64,000 nucleotides of DNA from Palsa-1248 sp963737835 (GCA_963737835.1 CAVTUH010000002.1:496001-560000); one strand, 5' to 3'. Shown: positions 40,822 through 50,784, counted from the first letter of the stretch. Translations and numbers: made by a program. Notes: a model not told the origin generated them from the sequence alone.

Positions 40822-41703
40822 ATGACCACCGATTTGTTCGCCGCAGCGGCGCCGTTGTTCGACGTCCTCCGCGGCGAGCGATGGGTCACTCCGCGACTGG
40901 CCCCGCACGGTCCGCCGGGCGCCCATCGGTCGCGCCGCCGCGGCTCCTCTCTCGAGTTCACCGAGTACCGGCCGTATCGACAGGGCGACGATCCACGACG
41001 GCTCGACTGGAAGTTGCTCGCGCGGACAGATCGCGCCTATGTGCGCATCACGGACGACCACGCGATCATGCCGACCGTGTTCGTCGTCGACGCCAGCGCG
41101 TCAATGGGGTTTCCGCTCCCGTCGCTCGCGAAATGGCGTCTCGCGCAGCTCGTGACGCTGGGACTCGCGTTCGTGGCGGCCGGCGAGGGCGATCCGGTCG
41201 CGCTCGGCGTCGTGACGGACCCCACCGTGCGACGACCGCTGCAGACGCGTCGCGGGGTCGTGGCGGACCTGACGAGGGCACTCGACAGCGTCGCGCCGGC
41301 GGGGTCGGGCGTCCTGACTCCTCTCATCGATGAGCTGGTGGGTCGCACACGCGGCCGTCTGGTCATCGTGAGCGATTTTCTCGGTGACAATGCGACCCTC
41401 CCGGCACGCGCACATGCATTGGTGGCGGCCGGTGTCACCGTGCACGCGGTGCACGTGGTCGCGAGGGAGGAGCTCTCTCCGGCGGACCGCGCCACTGTCG
41501 TGAGCGACCCGGAGGATGCCGCCGTGCGGCGGCTACTGACTCGCCGAGCTCGGGCTGCGTATCTCGCACGCTTCGGCGAGTGGCGCGCGACACTCCGGCA
41601 AGGCTTGCGTGCCGCAGGCGCCTCGTACGTTATGGCCGCGACCGACGAGCCCGTCGATCGGGTCGTCCACGAGGTGATGCAGTCGCACGCGGGTCGCGCG
41701 TGA
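40822..41703 (+). CDS. DUF58 domain protein (VWA-like)
   Basis: 293 residues. DUF58 signature EYRPYRQGDDPRRLDWKLLA followed by RTDRAYVRI. A VWA-like fold follows, with VFVVDASASMGFP as the metal-ion-dependent adhesion motif (DASAS) and VIVSDFLGDN. The standard partner of MoxR. Cytosolic, no membrane segment. Its stop overlaps the BatA-like gene (GTGA). Confidence 0.93.
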   Translation: MTTDLFAAAAPLFDVLRGERWVTPRLAPHGPPGAHRSRRRGSSLEFTEYRPYRQGDDPRRLDWKLLARTDRAYVRITDDHAIMPTVFVVDASASMGFPLPSLAKWRLAQLVTLGLAFVAAGEGDPVALGVVTDPTVRRPLQTRRGVVADLTRALDSVAPAGSGVLTPLIDELVGRTRGRLVIVSDFLGDNATLPARAHALVAAGVTVHAVHVVAREELSPADRATVVSDPEDAAVRRLLTRRARAAYLARFGEWRATLRQGLRAAGASYVMAATDEPVDRVVHEVMQSHAGRA

Positions 41704-42887
41704 CCGCGCCGATCTATTTCCTGGCCGCCTGTGTTGCCGCCGTGGTCGTCGGCGTCGCGCACTTCATCGTCCTGCGCGAACCACCGGGCGAGCGGCTCCC
41801 GACCGCGCGGTTCGTGCCCATTGGTCCGTCGATCGTTCGATCGTTCACGCCCGTGCCAACCGATCGGTGGCTCCTGGCTTCACGGATCGCCGCTGTTCTT
41901 CTCATCGGGCTCGCCTTCGCGCGACCGCATCTCCCGCGCCGACGGGCGCCGCTCGTGACGATCGTCGCCGTCGACCGATCGCGTGCCGTTCAGGACCCGC
42001 GTGAAGCCGCCGACTCCGCCCGGCGCGTACTCAATGGAGCGGCGCGTGCGACAGCGCATGGGATGGCGCCCTCGACGTCCGTGCTCATCCCCTTCGACAC
42101 GGCGGCTGCCATCGTCTCGGGTCCCACGGGAGGAGATACGTTGAGTCGGCTGCGCCGGTCGGACGCGCGGGGGTCGCTCACGTCGGCGCTGGTGAGCGCG
42201 CTGCGCGTCGCATCGGGGTGGCGTGACCGTGCGGACTCGATCGCGTTGACGATTGTCTCGCCAGTCCGCGCCGACGAAGTCAATGCGGCACTCACGTCGG
42301 TTCGCGCGCTATGGCCAGGGACCGTGCGACTGATTCGCATCGCCGCGCAGCCACCCACACCCGCCGTCGGCCGCTCGCCGGCGATCGATTGGCCGCGCGA
42401 TGGCCATGTCGCCGGTGCGAGCAGGCGCACGGGTATCGACACGGTCGGGGCACTGGTGCTGGGCGACTTGGTTGTCGCGCGACCATTCGAGCGTCGGTGG
42501 GCGCCCGATACGACCGGCGCACGGGTCATCGGCCGTTGGGTCGACGGCGCGCCGGCAGTCGTCGAACGCGCGACGGCGACGGGGTGCTCGCGGGCTGTTG
42601 CCGCCGGGATCGACACTGGCCGCGGACTCGTCCGCGACCCCGACTTGGCGCAACTCGTTCGCACCATCCACGCACCATGCGCGGCATCGGTCGGCGCTGA
42701 GATGCGCGCGCTCCCGCCCGACCTCTGGCCCAGCACGAACGGCGCCCTTCGCGTGGCCGCGGCGGCGATTCCGGCCACCTCGGTCGAGTCGAACCGACTG
42801 TCATGGCTGTTGCTCGCCCTCGCGCTCGTTTTGGTCGTGATCGAGATGGGCATTCGCGCGCGACGCGGAGCGCTGCGTGCCGCCTGA
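41700..42887 (+). CDS. BatA-domain membrane protein
   Basis: 395 residues. N-terminal BatA domain with two membrane segments: IYFLAACVAAVVVGVAHFIV and LASRIAAVLLIGLAFARPHL. A VWA-like periplasmic or cytosolic region follows (VTIVAVDRSRAV, where the metal site is degenerate). A last hydrophobic helix LSWLLLALALVLVVIEMGI lies at the C-terminus. GTG start overlaps the DUF58 stop. Part of the MoxR series. Confidence 0.88.
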   Translation: MTAPIYFLAACVAAVVVGVAHFIVLREPPGERLPTARFVPIGPSIVRSFTPVPTDRWLLASRIAAVLLIGLAFARPHLPRRRAPLVTIVAVDRSRAVQDPREAADSARRVLNGAARATAHGMAPSTSVLIPFDTAAAIVSGPTGGDTLSRLRRSDARGSLTSALVSALRVASGWRDRADSIALTIVSPVRADEVNAALTSVRALWPGTVRLIRIAAQPPTPAVGRSPAIDWPRDGHVAGASRRTGIDTVGALVLGDLVVARPFERRWAPDTTGARVIGRWVDGAPAVVERATATGCSRAVAAGIDTGRGLVRDPDLAQLVRTIHAPCAASVGAEMRALPPDLWPSTNGALRVAAAAIPATSVESNRLSWLLLALALVLVVIEMGIRARRGALRAA

Positions 42888-44889
42888 CGCCGTGATCGAC
42901 GCCGCGGGCATGGTCCGCCGCGCGCAGCGCGTGCTGATCGCTGTGTCGATCGGATCGGCGCTGCTCTGGGCGATCGGGACAGCCACCGTGATCGCCGGGC
43001 TCACCACGAGACCGACGGGAGTCGCTGCGGCGTTTGTGATCGGTGCCCTGCTGATCTGGCGCGACCGCGCGGTCTGGTCGGCCGAGCGAGTCGCCCTTTG
43101 GATCGAGGAGCACCATCCGGGCCTCGACTTCGCGCTCGTCACCGCGGTGGATCCCGCCGCTCGGGCGACCGCGCCGGATCGGTCGCTGGTTGATGCACTG
43201 CTCGCCCGCGCGGTGGCAGCTGCAGACGTTGACCCGCGCCGTCTGGTGCGACACGCGGCGGTGCGCCGCATTGGCTCTGCGGTGGCGGGCCTCGCGGTGA
43301 GCGCGCTACTGGTGGCCATTATGTCGCGCTACCCGGTGCGGCGCTCGCTCGCACGCTTCACGACGTCGTCGTTGACGCACGAGCCGCATGGTGTCGACCG
43401 ACTCGGACGAATCGCCGCGACCGTCACCCCGCCAGCGTACAGTCACCTGATGCGACGAGAGGTCGCCGACCCGAGTGAGATCGGCGCGCTCGTCGGCAGC
43501 CAGCTGATCGTGCACGGCCGCGGTGCGACTGAGGGGATGAGCGCCAGCATCGGAGGTGCGGCCAGACGGGTCGTCCCGATCCAGGATAGATGGGAAGTGG
43601 TCGTCACGATGCCGGCGGCGCCGACGCTGCTACGGCTCACCGAAGAAGAATCAGGCGCGGCGCCAGTGCGTTCAGCACCTCGGCACCGCCTCGTGACGCT
43701 GATCCCGACGGCGGACGAGCCCCCCGCGGTCGAGCTGCTGACGCCCGTGCGCGACTCCGTCATGCCGCGCGCGACCGGGACACTGGCGCTTCGCGCTCGG
43801 GCAACCGACGACATCGGACTGGAAGCAGGTCATTTCGAGATCGTGGTCACGGCCGGCAATGAGGATGAAGGCGGTGTGCACGCACGGACGCTCACGGTGG
43901 GAAGCCGCTCGCTCGACAATGCACGAGCGAGCCAGTGGCAGGGGAGCGTGCGACTGGACTCGCTACAGCTCATTCCGGGGGCCGTCCTCTCGATCCGGGC
44001 CATCGCGCGCGACGGCAACACGATCACGGGGCCGGGGATCGGCACCTCGGACACGCGCACCTTCCGGATCGCTCGAAGGGATGAGTACGACTCGGTCGCG
44101 ATCGAGAGCGCCGCGCCGAGCATCGCAGACAGCTCGGCGTTGAGCGAGCGGGTGGTCATCATCGGAACCAATGATCTGATCGCGCGGATGACGGGCCATC
44201 CGCCGATTGCACGCGACTCGGTGGCCCAGGCGTCACGGCGGCTGGCTGATCAGCAGGAGGCCATTCGCCATGCGATCACCTCGGTCATTAGTGCCGATGA
44301 TGAGAATGAGCTCCCGATCGCCGACGTCCTGAGCGCACCCGAACGCGCCCTGCTCGATTCCGCCGCGTACGCGATGGAGGAGGCGTCGGCACGACTCGCA
44401 GCGCGGACGCCGCAGGCCGCGCTGCCCGCAGAGCGACGAGCGTTGACGATGGTGGACAGCGCCCTGTCGCTCGCGCGCCGCGTGTACCTGCGTAGTCGGC
44501 CGCCGCGGCTCCTCGTCGACGTCGCGCATGTGCGCCTCTCTGGCACGGACCATCTGGATCCCGCACCTCGGAGCCTCGGCCGTCCCGACACCGCCGACGC
44601 GCACTGGCTCGACCGACTGGGCGCGGTCGGCCGCCTCCTCGTATCCGCGAGCGCGGGCGGCGGGGGTCGATCGACCGACGTACGCCAGGCAGCGGTCGAC
44701 TCGCTGGTTGTTCTGCGCGTCACCGTCCTGACCTCCCGTCCGGCGCTCGCGGCCGCACTCACGCAGGCGATCGGTACCATCCACCTCGGCGGCGACCCGA
44801 CGCCAGCGCTCGGTCGAGCCCGTGCGCTCATGGCCGACCCAGTGACCGCGACAGGATTGTCCGGACCTGGCGACGGGGGCGGGCGATGA
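42877..44889 (+). CDS. DUF4175-like large membrane-anchored protein
   Basis: 670 residues with three N-terminal hydrophobic segments (VLIAVSIGSALLWAIGTATV, then GVAAAFVIGALLIW, then VAGLAVSALLVAIM). The long periplasmic part contains beta-sandwich-like stretches (TVTPPAYSHLMRREVADPSE, LALRARATDDIGLEAGHFEI) and a C-terminal helical region. The motif TPPAYS and DDIGL are what I associate with DUF4175. It overlaps the previous gene by 11 bp. Role unknown beyond the operon. Confidence 0.8.
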   Translation: MPPDAVIDAAGMVRRAQRVLIAVSIGSALLWAIGTATVIAGLTTRPTGVAAAFVIGALLIWRDRAVWSAERVALWIEEHHPGLDFALVTAVDPAARATAPDRSLVDALLARAVAAADVDPRRLVRHAAVRRIGSAVAGLAVSALLVAIMSRYPVRRSLARFTTSSLTHEPHGVDRLGRIAATVTPPAYSHLMRREVADPSEIGALVGSQLIVHGRGATEGMSASIGGAARRVVPIQDRWEVVVTMPAAPTLLRLTEEESGAAPVRSAPRHRLVTLIPTADEPPAVELLTPVRDSVMPRATGTLALRARATDDIGLEAGHFEIVVTAGNEDEGGVHARTLTVGSRSLDNARASQWQGSVRLDSLQLIPGAVLSIRAIARDGNTITGPGIGTSDTRTFRIARRDEYDSVAIESAAPSIADSSALSERVVIIGTNDLIARMTGHPPIARDSVAQASRRLADQQEAIRHAITSVISADDENELPIADVLSAPERALLDSAAYAMEEASARLAARTPQAALPAERRALTMVDSALSLARRVYLRSRPPRLLVDVAHVRLSGTDHLDPAPRSLGRPDTADAHWLDRLGAVGRLLVSASAGGGGRSTDVRQAAVDSLVVLRVTVLTSRPALAAALTQAIGTIHLGGDPTPALGRARALMADPVTATGLSGPGDGGGR

Positions 44890-45497
44890 GCGCGTTCGTC
44901 TTCGCCACCGGCCGGTATCAGTCCGGCGATTGGGACGCCTCGCCGCTCGTGCCGGCAAATCTCATCGATTCCGTCGCGCGCTATACGTCGATCAATGTGG
45001 CGCCCGCCGGCATTGTCGTCGCTCTCGATTCGCCCGCGCTCTTCCAGTACCCGCTGGTGTATCTCACCGGCCACTTGCCCATGCGGTTCACCGACAACGA
45101 GCGCCAGCACGTGCGTCAGTATCTCGATCGCGGTGGACTGCTTTTCGTCGATGACCACAATCACGACGTGGGCGGCGTGTTCCACCGCACGGCGACGGAA
45201 GAACTCGCACGCACCGCCGGGCCGCTGTCGGATCTACCAAACGACGACGAGCTGTACTCGTGCTTCTTCCGCTTTCCCGACGGACCACCGACGACGAGTC
45301 ACGAGCTGAACGGCTGGGGTGACAATCTCGTGCACACGCATCTCCAGGTGGTCCGCCGCAATGGTCGCATCGCCGTGCTCTACTCCAGCAAGGATTACAG
45401 CTCGGAATGGGGCTACCATCCCGAGATCAAGCGGCAGCAGTCGATCGACAACACGAAGTTTGGCGTCAACATCATCGTGTACGCGCTCACCCGCTGA
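44886..45497 (+). CDS. DUF4159-domain protein
   Basis: 203 residues. DUF4159 features: FATGRYQSGDWDASPLVPAN at the start, PLVYLTGHLPMRF, LDRGGLLFVDDHNHDVGGVF and a C-terminal NTKFGVNIIVYALTR. The fold is glutamine-amidotransferase-like without the catalytic triad. No signal seen, although many relatives have one. Coupled by ATGA overlap to the DUF4175 gene. A regular member of MoxR/DUF58 operons in several phyla. Confidence 0.9.
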   Translation: MSAFVFATGRYQSGDWDASPLVPANLIDSVARYTSINVAPAGIVVALDSPALFQYPLVYLTGHLPMRFTDNERQHVRQYLDRGGLLFVDDHNHDVGGVFHRTATEELARTAGPLSDLPNDDELYSCFFRFPDGPPTTSHELNGWGDNLVHTHLQVVRRNGRIAVLYSSKDYSSEWGYHPEIKRQQSIDNTKFGVNIIVYALTR

Positions 45498-45499
45498 CC

Positions 45500-46882
45500 A
45501 TGACGCTGGCGACGTCGCAACCGATCATGGGCGAGCCGCCGATTGGCGGAGCACTGCCCGACAATGCGCCACTGGACGCGCGCGGAGCGCCGGACGCATC
45601 ACCGTGGCGACTCGCGATCGAATGGGCGCTGCGCGCCAGCGCCCTTGGTCTGATGGTGTGGTCGATCGGCGTCTTTGCGTCCGGCGGTCAGCCAATGCGC
45701 CGCACGGTGAATGGACGCGAGTTGCAGTCCGCGCTCACCGCCTGGACGACCGGCCCTGCACCGCGAGACGTGCGAATAGACCTCGACGCAGTGCCGAACG
45801 CCGCGACTCGGGCGTGGGTTGCTGCCCTTGCCGCTGGAGGCATGCACGTCAGCTGGATGCCACACGGGCCTGGCGTCGTCGGCGCGGCGCTTTCAGTGGT
45901 GCCACGAGCCGATCCGGCGGGGCGTGTCCGCATGATGGTTGCGGCGCCGGCCGGCACTCGCATCACCGTGAGCGACGATCTTGGTGCGATCGATTCGATG
46001 ACGGCGCACCAGGGTGGAGAGGCGCTCGACGGGCCTCCGCCCACCGGCCTGGCATCGGCCACGGCGACTGGCACCGTCGCACGCGCCGCAGTCGCCGATT
46101 CACTACTCCTGCGGCCGCTGCTCGTGGTCGGGCGTGTTGGCTGGGAGTCGAAATTTCTGGTGCGTGCGCTCGAGGAGCGCGGGTGGCGCGTTGACCTGCG
46201 GCTCACACTCACGCCACAGGCGCATGTCGCGCAGGGCCCGCTCGCGCCCCTCGACACCGGCCGCGTCGCCGCGGTGCTCATCGTCGGAGAAGCAACCGGC
46301 CTGGACCCGTCGGCGTTGCAGCGTTACGTGCAGGATGGCGGCGGTCTCGTCCTGCTCGACGGTGCGGACCGGAGCGTGCCTGTGCTCGCGGCCGCCGACA
46401 CCGGCGGCGGCGGACCGGCAGGAGACGCATCAGGTGGCGAGCGTGCTGGTGTGCCGCCCGCGCTGGTGCCCGCACGATCCCTCGTGACGCTGCGCGACAG
46501 CGCGATCGCCATCGAGCGCCGAGCTGGCCATACGACTGTCGCGCTACGCGCGTTCGGCGGCGGGCGAGTGGAGCAAGTCGGGTATCGTGATCTCTGGCGC
46601 TGGCGCATGATGGGCGGTGACAGCGGCACCGTCGCGAGTCGACGCTGGTGGGCGGCACGCGTGAGCGACGTCGCCTACGCCCCTGCGATCCGCGCTCCCC
46701 AGCCGACGGCCGCCGACGCCGCGCCCCTCGTTGCGTGGATCGATCGCATCGGTGCTCCGACAGCACCCACGCGCCACCTGACGTTTCAGTTGCCTCAGCC
46801 GTCGCTGGCGTGGCTCTTCGCTGCACTCCTCGCGGTCCTCGTCACGGAGTGGTGGTCGCGCCGACTCCGCGGAGCGCGCTAA
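45500..46882 (+). CDS. Membrane protein with amidotransferase-like domain, end of MoxR operon
   Basis: 460 residues. Membrane segments at about 36-54 (ALRASALGLMVWSIGVFAS) and at the C-terminus (LAWLFAALLAVLVTEWW). The middle holds a Rossmann-like region (LLVVGRVGWESKFLVRALEE, AAVLIVGEATGLDPSALQRY, VQDGGGLVLLDGADRSV) like the glutamine-amidotransferase-type domain of VWA-operon proteins. Starts 3 bp after the DUF4159 gene. Last gene of the eight-gene block; repeats C and B follow. Confidence 0.82.
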   Translation: MTLATSQPIMGEPPIGGALPDNAPLDARGAPDASPWRLAIEWALRASALGLMVWSIGVFASGGQPMRRTVNGRELQSALTAWTTGPAPRDVRIDLDAVPNAATRAWVAALAAGGMHVSWMPHGPGVVGAALSVVPRADPAGRVRMMVAAPAGTRITVSDDLGAIDSMTAHQGGEALDGPPPTGLASATATGTVARAAVADSLLLRPLLVVGRVGWESKFLVRALEERGWRVDLRLTLTPQAHVAQGPLAPLDTGRVAAVLIVGEATGLDPSALQRYVQDGGGLVLLDGADRSVPVLAAADTGGGGPAGDASGGERAGVPPALVPARSLVTLRDSAIAIERRAGHTTVALRAFGGGRVEQVGYRDLWRWRMMGGDSGTVASRRWWAARVSDVAYAPAIRAPQPTAADAAPLVAWIDRIGAPTAPTRHLTFQLPQPSLAWLFAALLAVLVTEWWSRRLRGAR

Positions 46883-46901
46883 AGACCCAACCCGGGATTG
46901 A

Positions 46902-46931
46902 CGTCTAACGTCTAACGTCCAACGTCCAAGC
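46902..46931. repeat. Family-C repeat fragment
   Basis: GACGTCTAACGTCTAACGTC and CAACGTCCAAG: only the iterated arm of family C, without the palindromic core. It lies 20 bp after the MoxR operon and 33 bp before a family-B copy. Confidence 0.6.
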
Positions 46932-46964
46932 TCAAGCAGATGACGGCTGCGTTCGCTTGCTCTT

Positions 46965-47015
46965 GTCTACTTTCTACTTTTTGTGCTTCTACTCTCGCGG
47001 GCGCTTTAGCGCCCG
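46965..47015 (+). repeat. Dispersed repeat, family B
   Basis: GTCTACTTTCTACTTTTTG, TGCTTCTACTCTCGCGGGCG, then CTTTAGCGCCCG. Same orientation relative to the next gene as the copy before the SDR gene. Confidence 0.7.
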
Positions 47016-47147
47016 CCCGACCAAGGTCACATGGCGGACGGGCCTGGCCCGGTCATAGCGTGAGGGGTGGGCGCCTGTGGGTCGTTGCGGCGCCTGGCTT
47101 CATCACCTTCGCCTGGGCACCGGCGAGCGGCTGCCAGGAGTGTTCCG

Positions 47148-47735
47148 ATGTCTGCTGATCACGTGCCAGCGCTCGTTCGCCGGGCTTGGTGGGCACTCGC
47201 GTTGCGCGGACTGTTTGCGCTCGCGCTGGGCATTTTCGTGCTCACGAAACCGCTTGCGTCAGTCGCGATCTTGGCGCTCGTTATCGCGTTTTGGGCGCTC
47301 TTTGCCGGCGTCACCGGCATCGTCCACGCGATCGAATTGCGGAGCATCCTGCCTCATTGGTGGCTCAGGCTCCTGGGCGGAATCGTGAGCGTGATCTTCG
47401 GCATCTGGGCGCTCTACGACTATCCGGTCATCTCGCTCGTGTTCGCGGTCGTGTGGGTTGCGTGGTGGTTGATGCTCACGGGGATCTTCGAGTTCGCTGC
47501 CGCGCTGCAAGACCGCCGCGCCGGCCTCCCCTGGGGCTGGTCGGCCGTCTGGGGCATCATCAGCATCGTCATCGGTGGCGTGGCGTTCGCGGATCCGCCG
47601 AATACGCTCAGGGCAATCATGCTCCTGATCGCGGTCTTCGCCATCGTTTCCGGCATCATGCTGCTCATCGCGGCCGTGCGAGTACGGTCCGCGGCAACTC
47701 GTTTGGCGGGGGCGGTCCGGCCGGCGCCGGCCTGA
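47148..47735 (+). CDS. HdeD-family (DUF308) membrane protein
   Basis: 195 residues with six transmembrane segments, for example LALRGLFALALGIFVLT, VAILALVIAFWALFAGVTGI, LLGGIVSVIFGIWALYDYP and IMLLIAVFAIVSGIMLLIAAV. Family motif at the start: RRAWWALALRG. HdeD-like proteins are linked to acid resistance in E. coli; the role elsewhere is unknown. Ribosome site CAGGAG before the ATG. A strong terminator follows at 47812. Confidence 0.9.
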   Translation: MSADHVPALVRRAWWALALRGLFALALGIFVLTKPLASVAILALVIAFWALFAGVTGIVHAIELRSILPHWWLRLLGGIVSVIFGIWALYDYPVISLVFAVVWVAWWLMLTGIFEFAAALQDRRAGLPWGWSAVWGIISIVIGGVAFADPPNTLRAIMLLIAVFAIVSGIMLLIAAVRVRSAATRLAGAVRPAPA

Positions 47736-47811
47736 CAGCGTCGGGGCGGAGCGTAGGTACTGCACACGGCACGCTCAGCCTCTAGAAGGCACCAGACGCC
47801 CGACACCCCTT

Positions 47812-47845
47812 GATACCCGCCCGCGGCACGTCGCGGGCGGGTATC
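47812..47845 (+). terminator. Strong terminator after HdeD-like gene
   Basis: GATACCCGCCCGCG-GCACGT-CGCGGGCGGGTATC, a 14-bp perfect stem followed by TGTTTGT. It lies 76 bp after the stop codon. Confidence 0.8.
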
Positions 47846-48246
47846 TGTTTGTGAGCGCTGGCCGTTGTCTGCGTGGCGGGCGACGCATTGCGTCGCCCCT
47901 ACCCGCCTATCCGCACACGTGATGCGGGCATACGACGGTCTGCACGCCTATCTTCTCGGGCGGGCGAGCGCCCGGCAGTGTCCGGCTCCGGGATTGAGCG
48001 TCCCGCCGCAAAGCAGCGGCCTTCGGCGCCGACCGCACCACCGATCGCCTAAGTCTCGTCGACCACACAGGATAGACAGCGGACACGTCGGGGCACGGTC
48101 CTTCCTTATCGCCGACCCTATATGTGGATCATGCCAAACAGGCATCGGGCCGCCAGTTGTATCGCATCGACGCGCGGCACGAGCCCGACCGGACAGTCCT
48201 CCAGCCTGGTAGGACGGCCACTCTGGTGACCCCTCACGACGACTCA
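47846..48246. other. Intergenic stretch with family-A and degenerate family-B repeats
   Basis: Holds an inverted family-A copy at 47878-47902 and a fragment CTTCTCGGGCGGGCGAGCGC at about 47953 that resembles the hairpin side of family B. The open frame leading into the permease extends back to 48124, but the usual start of that family is at 48247. No other gene. Confidence 0.5.
47878..47902 (-). repeat. Dispersed hairpin repeat, family A, inverted
   Basis: GGGCGACGCA-TTGCGTCGCCCCTAC: the reverse complement of the usual unit, with one of the longest perfect stems of the set. Confidence 0.75.
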
Positions 48247-50710
48247 ATGAATCCGGGCTTCCGCTCGCGTCCCAGGGACTCGCGCTGGCTGGAGCAACTC
48301 CGCTACGATGTCCACCACGCGACGCGTGGCCTTCGGCGCGCGCCCTGGTTCGCGGTCGCTGCCATCCTGACGCTGACCCTGGGAATCGCGGCGAACAGCG
48401 TCGTCTTCTCGCTCGTCGAGGCGATCGTCCTCCATCCCCTACCAGGGATCATGGACCCCTCGCGACTGTTTCAGGTGGTCATCACGCCGTTGTCGTATCC
48501 AGTGTTCTTGGATTACCAGACAGGCGACGCCCGGACAGCGGAGCTCGCGGGGTTTGCCAATCGGCAGCTCGCCGTGCGGGTTGGGCAGCTCGCGCTCCCC
48601 GGCACGGTGACGCTCGTGACGGGCAACTATTTCTCGGTGCTCGGCGGCCACCTGCAGCTCGGGCGTCCGCTCGACACAAATGACGATGCTCCCGGCGCAG
48701 CTCCGGTGGCCGTCGTCAGCCACCGGTTCTGGCAAGAACGCCTGGGCGCGGATCCACACGCGGTCGGCCGCACGGTGTTCGTGAGCGATGCTCCCCTGAC
48801 CATCATCGGAGTGGCCGATGACGCGTTCCACGGCACGGAATTGATTCGTGAGCCGGACGTGTGGACGCCCATTGCCGATTGGTCGTTGGTCCGGCCAAGC
48901 GCATTCGTGAGCCTCGATGTGCACTTCGAGGGCTGGGGATGGATGACCGCGATCGGACGGCTGCGGCCGGGTGTGTCGCTGGCCGCGGCGCAGCAGCTGG
49001 CTTCGCGAACCGCGGCGCGCGAGTTGGTGCGGTACCCGAAGCTGCGGAGGCTCTACGCCTCCCTCGAGCTGCGGCCGCTCGCACAGATGGTCGTTGGCCC
49101 GGATGCCCATGGCACGGTCGTGCAGTTCGCGGTCCTGCTATCAGCGGCCGTCGCCCTCGTGCTGCTCATTGCCTGCACCAATGTGGCGATGCTCTTGCTC
49201 TCGCGCGCTTCACGGCGCCAGCAGGAGATCGCCGTCCGAGTCGCCCTTGGCGCGAGTCGCGGGCGCGTCGTGCGCCAACTGATGGCGGAGTCGGTGGTTT
49301 TTGCAGTATGCGCCGCTGCGGCCGCACTGACGGTGACGTGGGCCATCCGCAATGTGATTCGGCACACGACGCTCCCAGGCGGTATCACGTTGCACAGCCT
49401 GCAGGCGGTGACCCCCGGGATGCTGCTGTACGTCACCAGCCTTTCACTCGCGACAGTGCTACTCAATGGGCTGGCGCCCGCTCTGCACGCGGTGAGCGAC
49501 TCCTCGCTCGCAATCAACGAACGGTCCCGCACCCAACCGCGCACGCGACTGCGCGACGCGCTACTGATCACGCAGGTCGCGCTTAGCCTCGTCCTGCTCA
49601 TCAGCGCAGGACTATTCCTGCGAGGGGTCAAGCAGGCGCTGTCGATCGACTTGGGGTTCGCACCCGATCAGTTGATCACTGCGATGACGAATACGGGCCT
49701 GGTCCGGTTCGACACGGCCAGCTCGGAGCGGTACTACGCGGACGCGGCGCGGGCTTTATCCGCACTCCCCGGCGTGCGCTCGGTCAGCTGGACAGCGACA
49801 CCGCCTCTCTCGAGCCACAACACGTTGGATGGCACGATCGAGGGCCACGTGCTGCCAACGGGTGGACAGACGGAAGAGTTCATGGTCGATATCGTCGGTC
49901 CCGGGTACGTGCACACGCTGGGTGGCACGGTCCTGCAGGGTCGTGAATTCACGGACGCGGATCGCAAGGGCGCACCATTGGTCGCGATGGTCAATGAGTC
50001 GTTCGCCCGCCACTATTGGCCGGGCGCCGATCCCATTGGGAAGCGCATCACGCTCACCGATCCTGCGACAGTGGTTGGGGTCCTTCGCGACATCAAGGCT
50101 GAGCATTCTCGATGAGCCTCCCCAGCCGGTCGCCTACTTTCCGCTCACCCAGCAGCCACACTGGTACCTCGACGAGATCTACGCGCTGGTTCGCAGCGAT
50201 GGTCCGCCGCAGGAGCTCCTGCCCGCGATCGTGCACACGTTGCGGGATGTCAATCCATCCGTGGCGGTGGAACACGTCGCCGCCTTCGACGGAGTGCTCG
50301 CCGATGTGCTGCTACCCCAGCGGCTGGCTGCTGCCGTACTCGCGGCGTTGGGACTGATGGCGATCATCGTCGCGGGCGTCGGGATGCACGGGGTCCTGGC
50401 ATACGTCGTGAGCCAGCGGGTCCGGGAGATCGGCATCCGCATGGCGCTCGGCGCACGGCGCCGAGCCGTGCTGGCGCTTGTCGTCGGCTACCACATGCGC
50501 CGCGTCGGCATTGGGATCGCCATTGGCCTGGTGATCGCCGCGGCCACAACGAGGGCAATTGCCAATCTGATCTATGGCGTCAGCCCCCTGGACGGCCGGA
50601 CGTACGCGCTGACGGCCGCCTTCCTTGCCGTCGTCGGCTTGGGTGCAGCCTACATTCCGGCCCGCCGGGCAGTCCAGGTCAACCCGGTCGAGGCCATTCG
50701 GGCCGAGTAG
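48247..50710 (+). pseudogene. ADOP-type ABC transporter permease (MacB/FtsX fold), frameshifted
   Basis: Single-chain permease with two FtsX-type halves, about 820 residues once repaired. N-terminal half: RYDVHHATRGLRRAPWFAVA, LTLTLGIAANSVVFSLVEAI, a MacB periplasmic domain and ACTNVAMLLLSRASRRQQEI with AVRVALGASRGRVVRQL. The C-terminal half is in another frame: PQPVAYFPLTQQPHWYLDE, LGLMAIIVAGVGMHGVLAYV, REIGIRMALGARRRAV and a final PARRAVQVNPVEAIRAE. The first frame ends at 50115 after GVLRDIKAEHSR. One surplus base at about 50101-50110 explains the break. No ATPase gene is adjacent, usual for this group. True pseudogene or sequence error. Confidence 0.88.
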
Positions 50711-50733
50711 GCGCTGTTTGTGCTCTTGCACTG

Positions 50734-50784
50734 GTCCACTTTCTACTTTCTGTAGGTCTACTCTCTCGGGCGCGTCAGCGCCCG
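50734..50784 (+). repeat. Dispersed repeat, family B
   Basis: GTCCACTTTCTACTTTCTG, TAGGTCTACTCTCTCGGGCG, CGTCAGCGCCCG. Lies between the permease gene and the hybrid kinase; the other 230 bp of this gap show nothing recognisable. Confidence 0.7.
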
